From the NCBI GenBank assembly GCA_020630795.1, contig JAHDIK010000001.1, positions 147,022 to 211,021 on the forward strand: a stretch of 64,000 bases of DNA, read 5' to 3'. The translations under genes and the position numbers were made by a program. Numbering within the stretch: position 1 is the stretch's first letter; each line of letters begins with the position of its first letter. Under the pieces are notes generated by a model, which worked only from the letters and a program-made list of their open reading frames with translations, did no database searches and was not told the DNA's origin. Positions 38,703 to 47,253 of this stretch are shown piece after piece. Source of the DNA: Colwellia sp. GTDB taxonomy: Bacteria > Pseudomonadota > Gammaproteobacteria > Enterobacterales > Alteromonadaceae.

Positions 38703-39410
38703 TTACTTAACGTATTCGCTTTTCGTTTTATTGAATTTATTTACAATTTCATCAATTGTTTCTTGTTGGTATTCACGCAAGCCACTTAATACCATGTGTT
38801 TTTCGCCGTGCCCAATTGTTACGCCGTCAGCAATTAAATCAAACGCTAAACATGCATTACCTCTTTTTCCTTCAAGAGTTAGAGTTGATTGTGACTCAAC
38901 AAGCTCAACAGATATGAAGTCAATATTGTCGAGTGAAAATGACATGCTTTCATACATTACCATTGGGCGTGTTGGGTTGATCATCACGTTATTTTCCTTC
39001 ATCAGTTTGACTAAAATATGTGGAAATGTATGACCCGAAAATTCAACGTATGAGCGAATAAGTGCTTCAGTGGTTTGTGCGCACACTGTTTTTTCGCCTT
39101 TAACATTCACATGCATGTATTCTTTACCGTTATCGTCGGTAATACTTGCTTCATCAGTTATTTCAGTTGGAAAATTTAACGGTATATTGTCTGTTACCAT
39201 GCCTGAAAAGGTGAAGTTCATCGAGCTAAACAAGCCTGAGTTAGTTAACACCAGTGAAAACAACAAATCACCAGGTACGCAAAAACGTTTTGCATCTTCA
39301 TCGTGTAATGGATTGAAGTCGTCTGCTATTTGCTTAGCAAAAGTACTAGCTTGTTTGCGGGTGAAAGATATTTTGTCGTTTGAAGTACTACAGAAATCAT
39401 CAAGAAACAT
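38703..39410 (-). CDS. DUF3581 protein with MaoC-like motif
   Basis: A 235-residue cytoplasmic protein of the DUF3581 family, found in Vibrio, Shewanella and Alteromonadales. Near residue 28 it reads QIADDFNPLHDEDAKRF followed by PGDLLFSLVL, which resembles the hydratase motif of MaoC/R-hydratase hot-dog proteins (GDxNPxH ... PGxL). That suggests an acyl-thioester-binding hot-dog fold, which is my inference; the family is officially uncharacterised. The second half contains GHTFPHILVKLMKENNVMINP. Single gene with its own terminator. Confidence 0.82.
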   Translation of the reverse strand: MFLDDFCSTSNDKISFTRKQASTFAKQIADDFNPLHDEDAKRFCVPGDLLFSLVLTNSGLFSSMNFTFSGMVTDNIPLNFPTEITDEASITDDNGKEYMHVNVKGEKTVCAQTTEALIRSYVEFSGHTFPHILVKLMKENNVMINPTRPMVMYESMSFSLDNIDFISVELVESQSTLTLEGKRGNACLAFDLIADGVTIGHGEKHMVLSGLREYQQETIDEIVNKFNKTKSEYVK

Positions 39411-39552
39411 AGTCAGTTGTTATCACTTATGGTTAGTCGAAAAATCGCGGTATTCTATCAGTTGTTATTGTAAAAATCGAAATTTTTAGATATGAATACT
39501 AGATGCCCGACCAGTGGTATATAAGGCTTCAGCGAACATCTGTAACTTATTT

Positions 39553-39825
39553 TTATAATTCTGAAATGTAGTTTAATACGAGTGTTTCTTTGGATTTTTT
39601 TGAAAGTCTTTTAAGTTGATATTCTCTTTGGCTTGCCGTTTGCCTGTTAGGCGATTCTTCTGAGTAAACTAGGGTAACTGGTCGGCGAACACGTGTATAT
39701 TTAGCGCCGAGTTTGTCGGACGTATTATGTTCTAGTATACGTCGCTCAATTTTGGTGGTTATGCCTGTGTAAAGACTATTATCTGAGCACCGTAGCATGT
39801 ATACGTACCAGTGTGACTCTTTCAT
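39553..39825 (-). CDS. Small GIY-YIG domain protein (YhbQ-like)
   Basis: A 90-residue protein consisting of one GIY-YIG nuclease domain. WYVYMLRC and SLYTGIT give the two signature strands, ERRILEHN the conserved Arg region, and the C-terminal ASQREYQLKRLSKKSKE the catalytic Glu helix. UPF0213/YhbQ members have weak DNA-nuclease activity in the literature; biological role unclear. Divergent from the DUF2797 gene across 140 bases. Confidence 0.9.
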   Translation of the reverse strand: MKESHWYVYMLRCSDNSLYTGITTKIERRILEHNTSDKLGAKYTRVRRPVTLVYSEESPNRQTASQREYQLKRLSKKSKETLVLNYISEL

Positions 39826-39965
39826 ATGGTTACTTTTTATTCGTTACGTAATCAATACGAGGTTCTGTATTTATATTGCTAGAAGTTTACCCTAGATTTT
39901 CATAATATACTCGACATTATATGTAGATATATTTTTATCTACTTAATTTTACGGGATTTTTATTC

Positions 39966-40799
39966 ATGCCTATTTCTGAATTTGGTGCTTTACGCAAATT
40001 AACAGCGCAGTTAGATAGTGATGGAAACGTTCAATATCAATTACCTATAGGCGAACAGAGTATTCCGTTAAATGAGTTAATTGGTAAAGAAATAACGTTA
40101 ACTTATAACGCGATGATCAATTGTATGCATTGCGGACGAAAAACTAAAAAAAGCTATTCGCAAGGTTTTTGTTACCCTTGTATGCAAAAGTTAGCGCAAT
40201 GCGACATGTGCATAATGAAGCCTGAAACTTGTCATCATCATTTGGGTACGTGCAGAGAACCTGAGTGGGGCGAGAATAACTGCATGGCGCCACACTTTGT
40301 TTATTTAGCTAATAGTTCAGGACTAAAGGTGGGGATAACACGCCATACTCAAATTCCAACAAGATGGATAGATCAAGGTGCTGTTCAAGCGCTACCGATA
40401 TTTAAAGTGTCGTCTAGAATTCAGTCAGGATTGATTGAAGTAGCACTAAGCGAATTTGTAGCAGATAAAACAAATTGGCGTGCTATGCTTAAAGGAAGCC
40501 CTGAAAAATTAGATTTAGTTGCAATTGCTAACGATTTAATGCCAAAAATATCGCAAAAATTAGCAGATATTGCACTACACTATGGAGAGGATGCTGTTGA
40601 GTCATTAGATAGTGATGTTGTTAATTTGAATTTTCCCGTGCAACGTTACTTAGAAAAAATTAGTTCATTCAATTTTGACAAAACACCAGAAGTGTCAGGC
40701 ACCTTACTTGGAATTAAAGGGCAATACTTAATATTTGATAGTGGCGTAATTAACATGCGAAAATTTACGTCATATCACATTAATGTTAAATGGAATTAA
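39966..40799 (+). CDS. DUF2797 protein with Cys-rich zinc module and GIY-YIG-like core
   Basis: A 277-residue protein. An N-terminal beta region is followed by a Cys/His cluster at about residues 53-107 (CMHCGR, CYPCMQ, CDMC, CHHHLGTC, then NNCMAPH) that can bind two or more zinc ions. Directly after, FVYLANSSGLKVGITRHTQI and RWIDQGA resemble the first strands and Arg helix of the GIY-YIG fold. Matches DUF2797. Function unknown; nucleic-acid binding is plausible. Its divergent neighbour is a bona fide GIY-YIG protein. Confidence 0.85.
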   Translation: MPISEFGALRKLTAQLDSDGNVQYQLPIGEQSIPLNELIGKEITLTYNAMINCMHCGRKTKKSYSQGFCYPCMQKLAQCDMCIMKPETCHHHLGTCREPEWGENNCMAPHFVYLANSSGLKVGITRHTQIPTRWIDQGAVQALPIFKVSSRIQSGLIEVALSEFVADKTNWRAMLKGSPEKLDLVAIANDLMPKISQKLADIALHYGEDAVESLDSDVVNLNFPVQRYLEKISSFNFDKTPEVSGTLLGIKGQYLIFDSGVINMRKFTSYHINVKWN

Positions 40800-40817
40800 A
40801 TTTTATATTGTTAGACG

Positions 40818-40859
40818 ATTACCTTAATTATCAATAAGTCATAGACTATTTAAGGTAAT
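40818..40859. repeat. Inverted repeat upstream of the second HDOD gene
   Basis: ATTACCTTAA (40818-40827) and TTAAGGTAAT (40850-40859) are perfect complements separated by 22 bases, about 45 bases upstream of the HDOD start. No T tract follows. Candidate operator or weak 3' structure of the DUF2797 transcript. Confidence 0.45.
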
Positions 40860-40903
40860 AATTATCTCTATAATTATTGGTTATTGTATTTAGGAAAACC
40901 GCT

Positions 40904-41749
40904 ATGAATGCATTAGAGTGTGCAGAAAACTCTACAGAAGTGTTTGTTTTATCAGACTCTTTTACTCGAATTAAAGAACTTATTGACGATGATTCATCAA
41001 CAATTGATGACATTGCTGATATTGTGATTTTAGATCCAACCTTATCTGCTACTATTTTGAAGCTAGCAAACAGCTCATTTTTCAACTACCCGGGTAAAAT
41101 TGATACCATTTCAAAAGCAGTATTGGTTTTAGGAATTACTGAGGTTTATAACCTAGTAATTGCTTATTTTACGACTGACGCTTTTAATAATATTTCTGCA
41201 GATCCTGAATATTTAGAAAGTTTTTGGGAACAAGCCGTTGATTGTGCGTTAATTATTAAGTTTTTAGGTTGTGAGTTAAATACTCCTAACGCTGAGCGAT
41301 TGTTTATATTAGGGTTGTTGCACAATATAGGTGAGTTAATTGTGCATCAAAATATGCCTGCCAAAATAGAACTATGTAATACGATTACTGAATCTGATTT
41401 TCCGTGGGAAAAACAACGAAGTGTGCTTGATTTCACGTATGCAGATTGTAGTGCTGAAGTATTAAAACAATGGCAGTTGCCTTATAATTTGATAGAGCCT
41501 ATTCGTGATCAAGACAATTACGATTTTGAATATGCAACAGTTGAAAGTAAGTTATTGTATTTATCTAAGCGAGTGATGTTATTAAGTCATCAGTGCAATA
41601 AACACCGACCGTCTTCATTAATTTGTGCGAAAGTACTAGCTGACTTAAACGTAACTCCTAAAATGATTCGTGCTGCAAACAACTTTTGCAATATAGAACG
41701 TTTAAGTATTTTGTCTATTCTTTCACCGGGTTCTGCTGTAATTTATTAA
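40904..41749 (+). CDS. HDOD-domain signalling protein (paralogue 2)
   Basis: A 281-residue HDOD protein, the same length as the one at 32668 and aligning with it end to end: MNALE start, VILDPTLSATILKLANSSFF, IDTISKAVLVLGITEVYN, LFILGLLHNIGELI, and FTYADCSAEVLKQWQLP. The start at 40904 is chosen because TAGGAAAA precedes it at good spacing and it matches the paralogue; an earlier in-frame start at 40877 adds nine residues. No catalytic HD is evident. Output partner unknown. Followed by a strong terminator. Confidence 0.85.
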   Translation: MNALECAENSTEVFVLSDSFTRIKELIDDDSSTIDDIADIVILDPTLSATILKLANSSFFNYPGKIDTISKAVLVLGITEVYNLVIAYFTTDAFNNISADPEYLESFWEQAVDCALIIKFLGCELNTPNAERLFILGLLHNIGELIVHQNMPAKIELCNTITESDFPWEKQRSVLDFTYADCSAEVLKQWQLPYNLIEPIRDQDNYDFEYATVESKLLYLSKRVMLLSHQCNKHRPSSLICAKVLADLNVTPKMIRAANNFCNIERLSILSILSPGSAVIY

Positions 41750-41771
41750 ATCTTCTGTTTGATTTGTTCCT

Positions 41772-41801
41772 AAAAAGCCGTGCAATGCACGGCTTTTTTT
41801 T
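41772..41801 (+). terminator. Intrinsic terminator after the second HDOD gene
   Basis: Stem AAAAAGCCGTGC / GCACGGCTTTTT with loop AAT and a run of eight Ts. Confidence 0.92.
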
Positions 41802-41849
41802 GTTGTGCTTTTAACCATGCTGTAAAAGCCTATTAACGTTTATTCAACG

Positions 41850-41897
41850 TGCACCAATTAAAAACATCGCTTTGCATTACTGTTTCATTTTGGTGCA
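41850..41897 (+). promoter_or_regulatory. Candidate NtrC enhancer half-sites upstream of glnK-amtB
   Basis: TGCACCAA (41850-41857) and its exact complement TTGGTGCA (41890-41897) match the two half-sites of the NtrC consensus TGCACCA-N5-TGGTGCA but stand 32 bases apart. They lie about 60-110 bases upstream of a sigma-54-like promoter, the usual enhancer position. Each may be the strong half of a degenerate dyad. Confidence 0.5.
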
Positions 41898-41958
41898 TAA
41901 AATTTGTAACTATTTTTTAATTATCTCCTATTTTACTGTTTATAAAGGTAAAAATTGT

Positions 41959-41975
41959 TTGGCATGTCATTTGTA
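41959..41975 (+). promoter_or_regulatory. Sigma-54-like promoter of glnK-amtB
   Basis: TTGGCATG-TCAT-TTGTA has the invariant GG (41961-41962) and the ten-base spacing to the -12 element, but the -12 dinucleotide is GT where GC is expected. Transcription would start near 41986, leaving a short leader with the AGGGGT ribosome-binding site. glnK-amtB is an NtrC/sigma-54 target in enterics, which supports the call. Confidence 0.55.
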
Positions 41976-42006
41976 TAGTAGTAAGCAAACATAAAAATAG
42001 GGGTAA

Positions 42007-42348
<342 letters not shown>

Positions 42349-42360
42349 GGGGTAGTAGTA

Positions 42361-43641
42361 ATGGAACAAAATATTTTTCAACTTCAATATGCAATGGACA
42401 CATTTTATTTCTTAATTTGTGGTGCATTGGTTATGTGGATGGCAGCTGGTTTCTCAATGTTAGAAGCTGGTTTAGTTAGAGCAAAAAACACAACTGAAAT
42501 TTTAACTAAAAACGTAGCGTTATACGCAATCTCTTGCATTATGTACTTAGTGATTGGTTATGACATTATGTACGGTGGTGGAATTTTCTTATCAGGTATT
42601 GAATTAGACGGTGCAGCAAATGCAGATGCTTTAGTGTCTACTGTTTTAGCTGAGTCAGCTGAAGCTGGTTTTGATGGCGGTTCAGTATACTCAAACGCTT
42701 CTGACTTTTTCTTCCAAGTAGTTTTCGTAGCAACAGCAATGTCTATTGTTTCTGGTGCGGTAGCTGAGCGTATGAAGCTTTGGGCTTTCTTAGCATTTAC
42801 AGTTGTTTTAACTGGTTTTATCTACCCAATGGAAGGAAGCTGGACTTGGGGTGGTAACGCAGTATTTGGTTTATACACGTTAGGCGACCTTGGATTCTCT
42901 GATTTTGCTGGTTCAGGTATTGTTCACATGGCTGGTGCAGCAGCAGCTTTAGCAGCGGTATTATTACTTGGCGCTCGTAAAGGTAAATATACTGCAGACG
43001 GTAAAGTAAACGCTATTCCAGGTGCAAACTTACCAATGGCAACATTAGGTACATTCATTTTATGGATGGGTTGGTTTGGATTTAACGGTGGTTCAGTATT
43101 AAAGCTAGCTGACATTTCAAACGCAAACTCAGTAGCAATGGTATTCTTAAATACTAACGCAGCAGCAGCAGCAGGTGCAGTAGCAGCTTTAATATTTGCT
43201 AAATTACTATTTAAGAAAGCTGATTTAACAATGTGTTTAAATGGTGCATTAGCAGGTTTAGTTGCAATTACAGCAGAACCTTCAACTCCTACGCCTTTAC
43301 AAGCAACGTTATTCGGTGCAATTGCAGGTGTTATTGTTGTAATGTCAATCATCGCTTTAGATAAAGTGAAAATTGATGACCCAGTAGGTGCTATCTCAGT
43401 TCACGGTGTAGTTGGTTTCTTTGGTCTTTTATTAGTACCAGTAACAAACTCAGGTTCAACGTTTAGCGGCCAATTAATTGGTGCTGCAACTATCTTCGGT
43501 TGGGTGTTTGTAACAAGTTTCGTAGTTTGGTATGTACTGAAAGTTGTTATGGGTATTCGAGTTAGCGAAGAAGAAGAATACGAAGGTGTTGATAAGTCTG
43601 ATTGTGGTATGGAAGCATACCCAGAGTTTACTCGCGGATAA
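42361..43641 (+). CDS. amtB: Ammonium transporter AmtB
   Basis: A 426-residue Amt/MEP channel with about 11 TM helices. Family landmarks: WMAAGFSMLEAGLVRAKNT, DFAGSGIVHMAGAAAALAA (first pore region), WMGWFGFNGGS, and ISVHGVVGFFGLL containing a conserved pore His. The C-terminal tail with VDKSDCGMEAYPEF is the cytoplasmic region contacted by GlnK. No cleaved signal peptide is obvious, unlike E. coli AmtB. Co-transcribed with glnK; terminator at 43661. Confidence 0.95.
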   Translation: MEQNIFQLQYAMDTFYFLICGALVMWMAAGFSMLEAGLVRAKNTTEILTKNVALYAISCIMYLVIGYDIMYGGGIFLSGIELDGAANADALVSTVLAESAEAGFDGGSVYSNASDFFFQVVFVATAMSIVSGAVAERMKLWAFLAFTVVLTGFIYPMEGSWTWGGNAVFGLYTLGDLGFSDFAGSGIVHMAGAAAALAAVLLLGARKGKYTADGKVNAIPGANLPMATLGTFILWMGWFGFNGGSVLKLADISNANSVAMVFLNTNAAAAAGAVAALIFAKLLFKKADLTMCLNGALAGLVAITAEPSTPTPLQATLFGAIAGVIVVMSIIALDKVKIDDPVGAISVHGVVGFFGLLLVPVTNSGSTFSGQLIGAATIFGWVFVTSFVVWYVLKVVMGIRVSEEEEYEGVDKSDCGMEAYPEFTRG

Positions 43642-43660
43642 TCAAACTTTTAAACTTTAT

Positions 43661-43686
43661 AAAAAGCAGCGCAAGCTGCTTTTTTT
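43661..43686 (+). terminator. Intrinsic terminator after amtB
   Basis: Stem AAAAAGCAGC / GCTGCTTTTT with loop GCAA region, followed by a T tract. Confidence 0.88.
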
Positions 43687-43738
43687 ATGCCTACGTGTTA
43701 AGTAAAGTGGTGATCTAGTTTTTGAGTTGGAGATATGA

Positions 43739-44425
43739 GTGTCAGAACAGTTAACTGATCATTACGATGCAATGTGGCTTGAATCTATCAACAGGTTTGA
43801 CCGGCAATTGTTTGAAATTGATCATCATATTCAGTCACCTAATGATTCAAGGAGGGGCATATCGCTAATTATTAAGCATGACTCACATTTAATAGCGGCT
43901 TTAAAACCATATATACAAAAACTACAACATATCTCCCCAGAACAGTTTTATTACCCCTTTACATCGCTGCATATTACCGTGCTTCCTATCATTTCGTGTT
44001 CTCAATATTTTCAGCTTAATCAAATAAGCATTAATGATTATATCGTGCTAATTAAGGATACGGTGAAGCATGTTGATCCTTTTATCCTAAAATTTAAAGG
44101 GGTTACAGCATCGCCTTCATGTGTTCTAGCACAAGGTTTTCCTGTTGATGATAAGTTATTACATTTGAGGGGGTTGTTAAGGCAAGCATTTAACCAGTCA
44201 AGTCTTAAAAGTACGATAGATAGTCGTTATAAGTTGACAACAGCGCATAGTACAATTTGCAGGTTTAAGCAGCAGATACTCAAACCTGTTGAATTTACAA
44301 ATGTATTGAAAGAAATTCGCACGACAGAATTTTCGGAATTACACGTAAACGAGTTATATTTAGTTTATAATGATTGGTATCATCATGCTGATAAAACCAT
44401 TGTTTTATCAAAAATATCGTTGTAA
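43739..44425 (+). CDS. 2H phosphoesterase-family protein (2'-5' RNA ligase-like)
   Basis: A 228-residue protein with the two His-x-[Ser/Thr]-x motifs of the 2H superfamily: SLHITVLPI near residue 78 and TAHSTICRF near residue 160. These place it near 2'-5' RNA ligase / cyclic phosphodiesterases; the substrate cannot be predicted. It begins with GTG at 43739 (a nearby ATG at 43735 is out of frame and closes quickly), with TTGGAG upstream. No evident operon partner. Confidence 0.8.
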   Translation: MSEQLTDHYDAMWLESINRFDRQLFEIDHHIQSPNDSRRGISLIIKHDSHLIAALKPYIQKLQHISPEQFYYPFTSLHITVLPIISCSQYFQLNQISINDYIVLIKDTVKHVDPFILKFKGVTASPSCVLAQGFPVDDKLLHLRGLLRQAFNQSSLKSTIDSRYKLTTAHSTICRFKQQILKPVEFTNVLKEIRTTEFSELHVNELYLVYNDWYHHADKTIVLSKISL

Positions 44426-44489
44426 TTGGTTAAAGTTTACTAGTCGTAAATGTGCGGCTAAAAAATGTAAAAATATTAAGTAGGAATGT

Positions 44490-45413
44490 ATGGCTAGAGA
44501 ACAATTTGGAATATGTGCAGAACCTAATTTGCATGGGTATTATTTGCTTTTTAATGTACTCGACGACCAAAATGATTACTTACGCCAAGCGCTATCTCGT
44601 TTGCCTGCGCTCCTTGATAAATACGCAGACCGTTTTTCAGAAGCTAACCTTATTGGTGTTTTTGCTGTTGGCGCTAGTTATTGGGATGAATTTTTCTCCA
44701 AAGCGAGACCTAAACATTTAAAAAGTTTCCCTCAAATGTCATGCGAAGATCGTTCTGCACCTTCTGGTAATTATGATTTGTATATTGAAATACGAAGCGA
44801 TCGTTCTGATGTAAACCATATTGTAAGTAGCAAAGTATGTGCTTTGCTGGGTGACAGTGTCGAGTTGGTGGAGCAGGTTAGGGCCTTTAGATTTTTAGAC
44901 GGTCGTGATTTAACTGGGTTTGTCGATGGTACAGAAAACCCACGTGGTTTACACCGTCGTAAAGTGGCATTAGTGAGCGAAGATGATGATCCTGACTTCG
45001 AAGGTGGAAGCTATTTACATATTCAGCGCTATAAGCATAACTTAAACTTATGGAATTCGATTGAAGTTAAAGATCAGGAAGACGTTTTTGCTCGTACTAA
45101 AATAGACAATGAAGAATACTCTTCTGAAAATAAGTTACCTACGTCACATATCAAACGCACAGCACTTAAAGACGATAACGGTGAGAGCTTAGAAATACTA
45201 AGGCAGAGTATGCCTTACGGTGATATGAAAATTCAGGGTTTATTCTTTGTGTCTTATTGTCATTCACCTAAACCATTTGAAACGATGTTACACAGTATGA
45301 TTTATGGCGATGAAAGTGGAAACTTTGATCACATGCTTAAGTATACACAAGCAGAAACAGGAGCTGCTTTTTTTGCTCCCAGTTTAAATTTCCTTGAAAA
45401 ACTGGCTGACTAA
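44490..45413 (+). CDS. DyP-type haem peroxidase (YfeX-like)
   Basis: A 307-residue dye-decolorising peroxidase of the class including E. coli YfeX. The GxxDG catalytic motif is GFVDGTENPRG (about residues 148-158). The proximal-His region is HIKRTAL near 227, and RQSMPYG plus GLFFVSYCHSP complete the haem pocket. No signal peptide or Tat motif, so cytoplasmic. No encapsulin gene or targeting tail is visible. A TAGGAATGT site precedes the start. Confidence 0.92.
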   Translation: MAREQFGICAEPNLHGYYLLFNVLDDQNDYLRQALSRLPALLDKYADRFSEANLIGVFAVGASYWDEFFSKARPKHLKSFPQMSCEDRSAPSGNYDLYIEIRSDRSDVNHIVSSKVCALLGDSVELVEQVRAFRFLDGRDLTGFVDGTENPRGLHRRKVALVSEDDDPDFEGGSYLHIQRYKHNLNLWNSIEVKDQEDVFARTKIDNEEYSSENKLPTSHIKRTALKDDNGESLEILRQSMPYGDMKIQGLFFVSYCHSPKPFETMLHSMIYGDESGNFDHMLKYTQAETGAAFFAPSLNFLEKLAD

Positions 45414-45438
45414 CAGCAGAAAATAAGCTAAGCACTAC

Positions 45439-45464
45439 ATACACCGTATGTTTTAACGGTGTAT
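45439..45464. terminator. Possible weak terminator between the DyP gene and argR
   Basis: Stem ATACACCGT / ACGGTGTAT (9 bp) with an 8-base loop between the convergent genes. T tracts are poor on both strands, so it is only a candidate. Confidence 0.4.
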
Positions 45465-45484
45465 TCACTACTTTTCATAATGTA

Positions 45485-45961
45485 TTACGATAAGTTTCTT
45501 GAAAACAATAGCTCAAGTTTTTCAATTGTTTGCTTGATTGCAGTTACGTTGGTCGGCGCGATAAAAATAGTGTCGTCTCCAGCAATTGTGCCTAGAACAC
45601 CGTCGCTTTTACTTAAACTATCTAATAACCTTGCAATGAGTTGTGCGGCTCCAGGACTGGTTCGTATAATAATCATTACATCATTGTGTTCAATATCCAG
45701 AACAAGTTGACGCAGGGGACTTTTCGCTGTTGGAACACCAAGCTCTGCAGGGAGGCAGTAAACCATTTCTTGGCGCGCATTTCTCGTACGTACAGCGCCA
45801 AATTTACTTAGCATTCTTGATACTTTCGACTGACTGATATTATCAAACCCTTGCGACTTTAGCGCTTCAACAATATCACCTTGTGAACCAAATTGTTCTT
45901 GCTTAAGTAGATCTTTAAAGGCTTGAATAAGAGCTTCTTGCTTCATTTGTCCAGTCATCAT
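45485..45961 (-). CDS. argR: Arginine repressor ArgR
   Basis: A 158-residue hexameric repressor of arginine biosynthesis and cofactor for XerCD recombination. N-terminal winged HTH with [21 protein letters not shown], conserved [12 protein letters not shown] linker, and C-terminal arginine-binding region [14 protein letters not shown] and [11 protein letters not shown]. Divergent from mdh, the classical gammaproteobacterial arrangement. Start at 45961; a Met at residue 6 is an alternative. Confidence 0.96.
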   Translation of the reverse strand: MMTGQMKQEALIQAFKDLLKQEQFGSQGDIVEALKSQGFDNISQSKVSRMLSKFGAVRTRNARQEMVYCLPAELGVPTAKSPLRQLVLDIEHNDVMIIIRTSPGAAQLIARLLDSLSKSDGVLGTIAGDDTIFIAPTNVTAIKQTIEKLELLFSRNLS

Positions 45962-46041
45962 TTACCAATTATTTATTGTCGTTGTTATATGCATTAGCTA
46001 ATTATTATACACGATATTTACGTGTGCTTAATACTCTAGTT

Positions 46042-46090
46042 ATTCCTAAGTATTTATAGCGATAGCTAAAGGTTATTATACCTAAGTATA
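46042..46090. repeat. Direct repeat in the argR / mdh intergenic region
   Basis: CCTAAGTAT occurs at 46045-46053 and 46081-46089 in similar AT-rich surroundings, 36 bases apart. Could be a pair of regulator sites; no recognised consensus. Confidence 0.35.
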
Positions 46091-46162
46091 ATTTCTCATC
46101 ACATGAGCAAAGTGTACTCTGTATATCATATTTCTTAATATTAATTGTTTTTTAATCGCCGA

Positions 46163-46171
46163 TGCTATAAG
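46163..46171 (+). promoter_or_regulatory. Extended -10 promoter of mdh
   Basis: TGC-TATAAG is an extended -10 element; a TTGTTT at 46145-46150 may serve as a loosely spaced -35. The mdh ATG follows about 48 bases downstream, with a GGAGA ribosome-binding site. Confidence 0.5.
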
Positions 46172-46218
46172 GTTTGCGCATCAGTTTTACGTATTTACTC
46201 AAATAACGGAGACATCTC

Positions 46219-47154
46219 ATGAAAGTTGCTGTTTTAGGCGCTGCTGGCGGAATTGGCCAAGCATTATCTTTATTGTTAAAAACTCAATTACCTGCTGGTT
46301 CTGAATTATCATTATACGACGTTGCACCGGTAGTTCCTGGTGTTGCAGTTGATCTTAGCCATATCCCTACAGCTGTTAAAGTTGAAGGTTTTGGTGCTGA
46401 TGATTTAGCAGCTGCATTAACAGGTGCTGACATTGTAATTATTCCTGCAGGCATGCCACGTAAGCCAGGTATGGACCGTGCTGATCTATTCGCAGTAAAC
46501 GCGGGTATTATCAAAACTCTAGCTGAAGGTATTGTTGCTAATTGTCCTAAAGCATTAGTAGGTGTTATTACTAACCCTGTTAACGGAACGGTTCCAATTG
46601 TTGCTGAAGTATTCAAAAAAGCGGGTACTTACGATGCTAACCGTGTATTTGGTGTTACTACGTTAGATGTTATTCGTTCAGAAGCATTTATCGCTGAGCT
46701 AAAAGGTTTAGATGTATCAGAAGTTAAGATCCCAGTAATTGGTGGTCACTCAGGTACTACGATCCTTCCATTACTTTCACAAGTTGAAGGTGTAACTTTC
46801 TCAGATGAAGAAGTTGCTGCGTTAACGCCACGCATTCAAAATGCAGGTACTGAAGTTGTTAATGCTAAAGCGGGCGGCGGTTCTGCTACATTATCAATGG
46901 GTGCAGCAGCTGCACGTTTTTGTTTATCTTTAGTTAAAGGTTTACAAGGCGAAAGTGTTGTAGATTACGCATACGTTGCTGTTGAAAATGGCGATGCTGA
47001 GTACTTTGCTCACCCAGTACGTTTAGGTAAAAATGGTGTTGAAGAAGTTTTATCTTACGGTGAACTAAGTGCATTTGAGCAAAAAGCTAAAGAAGATATG
47101 TTAGCTACGTTAAACAAAGACATTAAAGAAGGTGTTGATTTTATCAACGGTTAA
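46219..47154 (+). CDS. mdh: Malate dehydrogenase
   Basis: A 311-residue NAD-dependent TCA-cycle enzyme. Rossmann motif [12 protein letters not shown] at the N-terminus, substrate-binding [21 protein letters not shown], and catalytic His in [12 protein letters not shown] (about residue 177). Length matches E. coli Mdh (312). Divergent from argR and convergent with ispB across a bidirectional terminator. Confidence 0.97.
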   Translation: MKVAVLGAAGGIGQALSLLLKTQLPAGSELSLYDVAPVVPGVAVDLSHIPTAVKVEGFGADDLAAALTGADIVIIPAGMPRKPGMDRADLFAVNAGIIKTLAEGIVANCPKALVGVITNPVNGTVPIVAEVFKKAGTYDANRVFGVTTLDVIRSEAFIAELKGLDVSEVKIPVIGGHSGTTILPLLSQVEGVTFSDEEVAALTPRIQNAGTEVVNAKAGGGSATLSMGAAAARFCLSLVKGLQGESVVDYAYVAVENGDAEYFAHPVRLGKNGVEEVLSYGELSAFEQKAKEDMLATLNKDIKEGVDFING

Positions 47155-47175
47155 TTCGTATTAACTTAGTCCTGC

Positions 47176-47204
47176 AAAAAAGCCGCTAATTTAGCGGCTT
47201 TTTT
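47176..47204. terminator. Bidirectional terminator between mdh and ispB
   Basis: AAAAAAGCCGCTAA / TTAGCGGCTTTTTT with symmetrical A and T tracts; serves both convergent genes. Confidence 0.9.
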
Positions 47205-47253
47205 ATGTTTTTATAAAGAGTTTTTTGCTGATGTAAAGATTACTTTTACTTAT

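Noticed and set aside
39070-39489. 139-codon plus-strand reading frame over DUF3581
   Set aside because: Antisense to a conserved protein; Ser-rich product without recognisable domain.
32668-41749. Genomic island between the two HDOD genes
   Set aside because: Composition and codon use look like the neighbours, there are no integrase or flanking repeats, and several genes are conserved in Alteromonadales.
42924-43352. 142-codon minus-strand reading frame inside amtB
   Set aside because: Low-complexity Ala/Pro/Asn product, entirely antisense to a strongly conserved gene; codon-bias shadow.
44452-44721. 89-codon plus-strand reading frame overlapping the start of the DyP gene
   Set aside because: Alternative frame of a well-supported peroxidase gene; hydrophobic product is a frame artefact.
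46112-46130. CTGTATAT sequence upstream of mdh as a LexA box
   Set aside because: The second half ACAG is missing, and neither argR nor mdh is an SOS gene.
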